Below are positions 61,720 to 64,000 of a stretch of 64,000 nucleotides of DNA, in pieces. Made by a program: the position numbers and the translations under genes. This DNA is from Panacagrimonas sp052389915 (GTDB taxonomy: Bacteria > Pseudomonadota > Gammaproteobacteria > Nevskiales > Nevskiaceae), in assembly GCA_052389915.1 (NCBI GenBank), contig JBQTHL010000026.1, positions 1 to 64,000 on the forward strand. The letters are read 5' to 3'. The first letter of the stretch is position 1; every line of letters starts with the position of its first letter. The notes beneath the pieces were generated by a model, which did no database searches, had not been told where the DNA came from, and was given only the letters and a program-made list of their open reading frames with translations.

Positions 61720-62899
61720 TACAACGCAGCTTCAGCAGCTCGGATTCACCGAGCCTACCGTCTGGCGTGAAGTGACCAAGGTGATGGGCGAGCTGGAGAC
61801 GCTCGTCTGGAACGATCCGCTCGTCACCGATGATCTGACCCGCGCCGAGGGCGTGCGCTATCTCACCCGCGTGATCGCTGGCGCCCTGCCAATGACAATG
61901 GAGCTGGCGAACCCGAACTATCCGCAGTTCTTTCATCTGCTCAGCACCCGTATTCATTGGGGCCTGCCGGCCACCGACTGCCACTACCAGTGGGCACCGG
62001 TGCATGGCGACAACGTCTATCGCATCAGCGGTGATCGCGGCACCGCAAGGGTGTTCGACATCGAAACCCGCAAGGATCACTTCGCGCACATCGCCGACTG
62101 GACCCTGCACGACCGTCTCCCGCAGTGCGAGGTCGGCCCCAACAACCACGTCGAGATCATCCTGAGCCGCGTACGGCCGGAAGGCACACGCAACTGGGTG
62201 CAGCTCGCCGAAGGGCCGGGCAACATCATCTTCCGCCAGTACTACTACGACTGGAACACCGAGCAGGCCGCGCGCCTGAGCATCGTCAACGAGAATGCGA
62301 TCTATCCGCCGCCGGCCCTGAGCACGCCAGCAATCGCAAACGGTCTGGAGCTGTTCTGCGACTGGATTCGCGATGTGCCGAAGCGTTTCGCGCAGGTCGT
62401 GAACACCTATTACGCCGCACCGAAGAATTCGATGGTGTTCGACACCATCGACTTCGGATGGAAGGCGCTGAAGTACGGCAAGGGCATCTACCAGTGCGCG
62501 CCGGACGAGGCGCTGATCCTCGAAGTGAAGCTGCCGAAGTCGTACTACTGGAGCATCCAGTTGTGCAGCCACTTCTGGGAAGCGCGCGACTACCACCTGC
62601 GCCAGACCTCGTTGAACGGCCACCAGGCGCAGATCGACGAGGACGGCGTATTCCGCGCGGTGATTTCGCACGGCGATCCTGGAATCGCGAACTGGCTCGA
62701 CGCCGGCGGCCATGAGCAGGGCCTGCTTGCGATCCGCTACTACGAGCCGGATTCGACGCCGATCCCGAGCATGAAGCGCATCAAGCTGTCGGAGTTGCGC
62801 GCGTCGCTGCCCAAGTCCACACCGGCAGTATCCGCCGAGCAGCGGCAGAAGTCGCTGCGTGATCGCGCCTGGTCCGTCGCCCGTCTCGGCCGCGAATAA
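61712..62899 (+). CDS. DUF1214-domain protein
   Basis: 395 residues from GTG 61712. The C-terminal region (about 255-395) with KLPKSYYWSIQLCSHFWE and GILAIRYYEPDSTP-like sequence fits DUF1214; the N-terminal part (about 30-240), with RYLTRVIAGALPMTMELANPNYPQF, is shared among proteins in catabolic clusters. No enzymatic motif is known. It lies between the sulfotransferase and the SDR and is likely cotranscribed. Confidence 0.75.
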   Translation: MANTTQLQQLGFTEPTVWREVTKVMGELETLVWNDPLVTDDLTRAEGVRYLTRVIAGALPMTMELANPNYPQFFHLLSTRIHWGLPATDCHYQWAPVHGDNVYRISGDRGTARVFDIETRKDHFAHIADWTLHDRLPQCEVGPNNHVEIILSRVRPEGTRNWVQLAEGPGNIIFRQYYYDWNTEQAARLSIVNENAIYPPPALSTPAIANGLELFCDWIRDVPKRFAQVVNTYYAAPKNSMVFDTIDFGWKALKYGKGIYQCAPDEALILEVKLPKSYYWSIQLCSHFWEARDYHLRQTSLNGHQAQIDEDGVFRAVISHGDPGIANWLDAGGHEQGLLAIRYYEPDSTPIPSMKRIKLSELRASLPKSTPAVSAEQRQKSLRDRAWSVARLGRE

Positions 62900-62926
62900 A
62901 CACCCAAAAAAACGTAGGAGAATCCA

Positions 62927-63703
62927 ATGTCGAAAATCGAAAAGCTGTTCTCGTTGAAAGGCAAGATCGCGCTGGTGACCGGTGCCGGTTCCGGCATGGG
63001 CCGCCAGTTCGCTGGCACGCTCGCCGACGCGGGCGCCAAGGTCGTGTGCGTCGCGCGCAACAAGGCTCGCCTGGAAGAAGTCGTCGCGGAGATCCGCAAG
63101 GCCGGTGGCGAGGCCGTCGCGATTGACGGCGACGTCGGCAGCACGGCCGGCGTGGAGCAGATGTTCGACCGCGCCGAGAAGGCCTACGGTCGCGTCAACA
63201 TCCTGGTCAACAGCGCGGCGCAGCTCGACTTCGGTCTGTTTCCGGATGTGAAGGACGAGAACTGGGACAACCTCATAAACGTCAATCTCTCGGGGATGAT
63301 GCGCACCTGCCGCTCGTTCTCCGAGCGCCTCATCAAGGCCGGCGCACCCGGTGCCATCGTCAACATCACGTCCATCATCGGTACGCAGGTGATGCTCGGC
63401 GTGCCCACGTACGGCACCTTGAAAGCGGCTGCGAACCAGCTCACCCGCTCCATGGCTCGGGACATGTTCCCGCATGGCATCCGCTGCAATGCCATCGCCC
63501 CCGGCTACTTCCACACCGAGATGGTGTCCGGGTACTTCGATACCGACGCCGGCAAGGCCGACATCGACCGGCATCCTATGAAGCGCCTGGGCAAAGTCGA
63601 GGAACTCGACGGTGCACTGCTCCTGCTCGCGAGCGACGCCTCGGCCTACATCAACGGCGCGATCCTGAGCGTGGACGGCGGCCAGGTCATCCAGCTTCAT
63701 TGA
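62927..63703 (+). CDS. short-chain dehydrogenase/reductase
   Basis: A 258-residue classical SDR. The NAD(P) loop is TGAGSGMGR (about 19-27), the NSAA motif is at about 89, catalytic Ser is in NITSI, and the Tyr-Lys pair is YGTLK (about 166-170). It probably oxidises the alcohol handled by this operon. TAGGAG lies 8 bases before ATG at 62927. Confidence 0.93.
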   Translation: MSKIEKLFSLKGKIALVTGAGSGMGRQFAGTLADAGAKVVCVARNKARLEEVVAEIRKAGGEAVAIDGDVGSTAGVEQMFDRAEKAYGRVNILVNSAAQLDFGLFPDVKDENWDNLINVNLSGMMRTCRSFSERLIKAGAPGAIVNITSIIGTQVMLGVPTYGTLKAAANQLTRSMARDMFPHGIRCNAIAPGYFHTEMVSGYFDTDAGKADIDRHPMKRLGKVEELDGALLLLASDASAYINGAILSVDGGQVIQLH

Positions 63704-63758
63704 GCCCCGCTTCACTAAACGCGAACACGCTGCAACCACACCCAAAGGAGAGAGAGAC

Positions 63759-64000
63759 ATGGTGCGATCAATATTTCTGGTGCTGTCGGATGCCACGGGC
63801 CCGGGCACAGACGCTGAATTCAATCGCTGGTATTCGCAGAAGCACATCCAGGATGTATCGAAGGTTCCGGGCGTGGTTTCCGCCACGCGCTATCGCATCG
63901 AGAAGGGCGTCACGGTGCTGCCGGGGGTCAATGCGGACCGCCACAGCTACGTCGCGATCTACGAGATCGAGGCCAAGACCAAGGAAGAACTCGAAATCTT
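63759..64000 (+). CDS. EthD-like ferredoxin-fold protein (partial, runs off the edge)
   Basis: The first 80 codons only (MVRSIFLVLSDATGPGTDAEFNRWYSQKHIQDVSKVPGV...). The FNRWYSQKHIQDV block resembles the EthD/DUF4286 pattern, in which a Tyr and His lie close together in a small dimeric alpha-beta barrel. AAAGGAGAGAGAGAC lies directly before ATG. The reading frame is open to the window edge, so its end is unknown. Confidence 0.7.
   Translation, partial: MVRSIFLVLSDATGPGTDAEFNRWYSQKHIQDVSKVPGVVSATRYRIEKGVTVLPGVNADRHSYVAIYEIEAKTKEELEI

Overview
The window is GC-rich, almost gap-free bacterial chromosome, most consistent with a gammaproteobacterium near the Xanthomonadales/Nevskiales. The support is the divergent holC-pepA / lptF-lptG locus, the infC-rpmI-rplT-pheS-pheT-ihfA-merR order, and REP palindromes with a RAYT transposase. 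The lineage is inferred from gene order and composition only.

Layout. 0-0.6 kb: an integron attC site with the tail of a cassette gene, then a YceK-type lipoprotein gene. 0.6-2.8 kb: a linalool dehydratase/isomerase-family enzyme with an SCP2-like partner. 3-7.5 kb: holC-pepA and, divergently, lptF-lptG (LPS export). 7.5-10.6 kb: a lone cassette-like gene, an RDD membrane protein, a periplasmic glutathione peroxidase, and an AstD-like aldehyde dehydrogenase lacking two catalytic residues. 10.7-16 kb: tRNA-Arg, dacB, a CBS protein, hslR, a CoA-binding protein, a cNMP-binding protein and opgD. 16.1-21.7 kb: the translation operon, with infC starting at ATC and rplT carrying an in-frame TAA at codon 76; then tRNA-Pro. 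21.8-31.3 kb: metK, rmuC, ppnP, yacG, a Nudix/ThiE fusion, argJ, a secreted 5'-nucleotidase, a frameshifted gene remnant and an alpha/beta hydrolase. 31.4-35.5 kb: a FadH-like flavoenzyme, a LolA-like protein, a 271-bp MITE and a BASS transporter.

35.7-52.3 kb is the most distinctive block: a large Ter (tellurite/stress) island, all on the + strand. It has a DUF475/TerC-like membrane protein, three VWA proteins, a PP2C phosphatase and a kinase-like protein with a zinc ribbon (a TerY-P-type module). TerA-, TerB- and TerD-type proteins and an AIM24-like protein follow. Last comes a five-gene biosynthetic module: ATP-grasp, PRTase-TRSP, HAD, StiP/PRTase and an HpcH/HpaI lyase. VWA adaptors with an opposed kinase and phosphatase suggest phospho-signalling at the membrane through Ca-binding TerD proteins; the biosynthetic module is thought to make a nucleoside-like metabolite. 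Six REP doublets and a RAYT gene lie inside this island, one doublet within the phosphatase reading frame.

52.3-64 kb: a zinc aminopeptidase lipoprotein, a uracil-DNA glycosylase-family protein, an RND efflux pump with a divergent TetR regulator, and a divergent AraC regulator facing a sulfotransferase / DUF1214 / SDR / EthD-like operon that runs off the right edge. No phage, CRISPR array or rRNA was seen.
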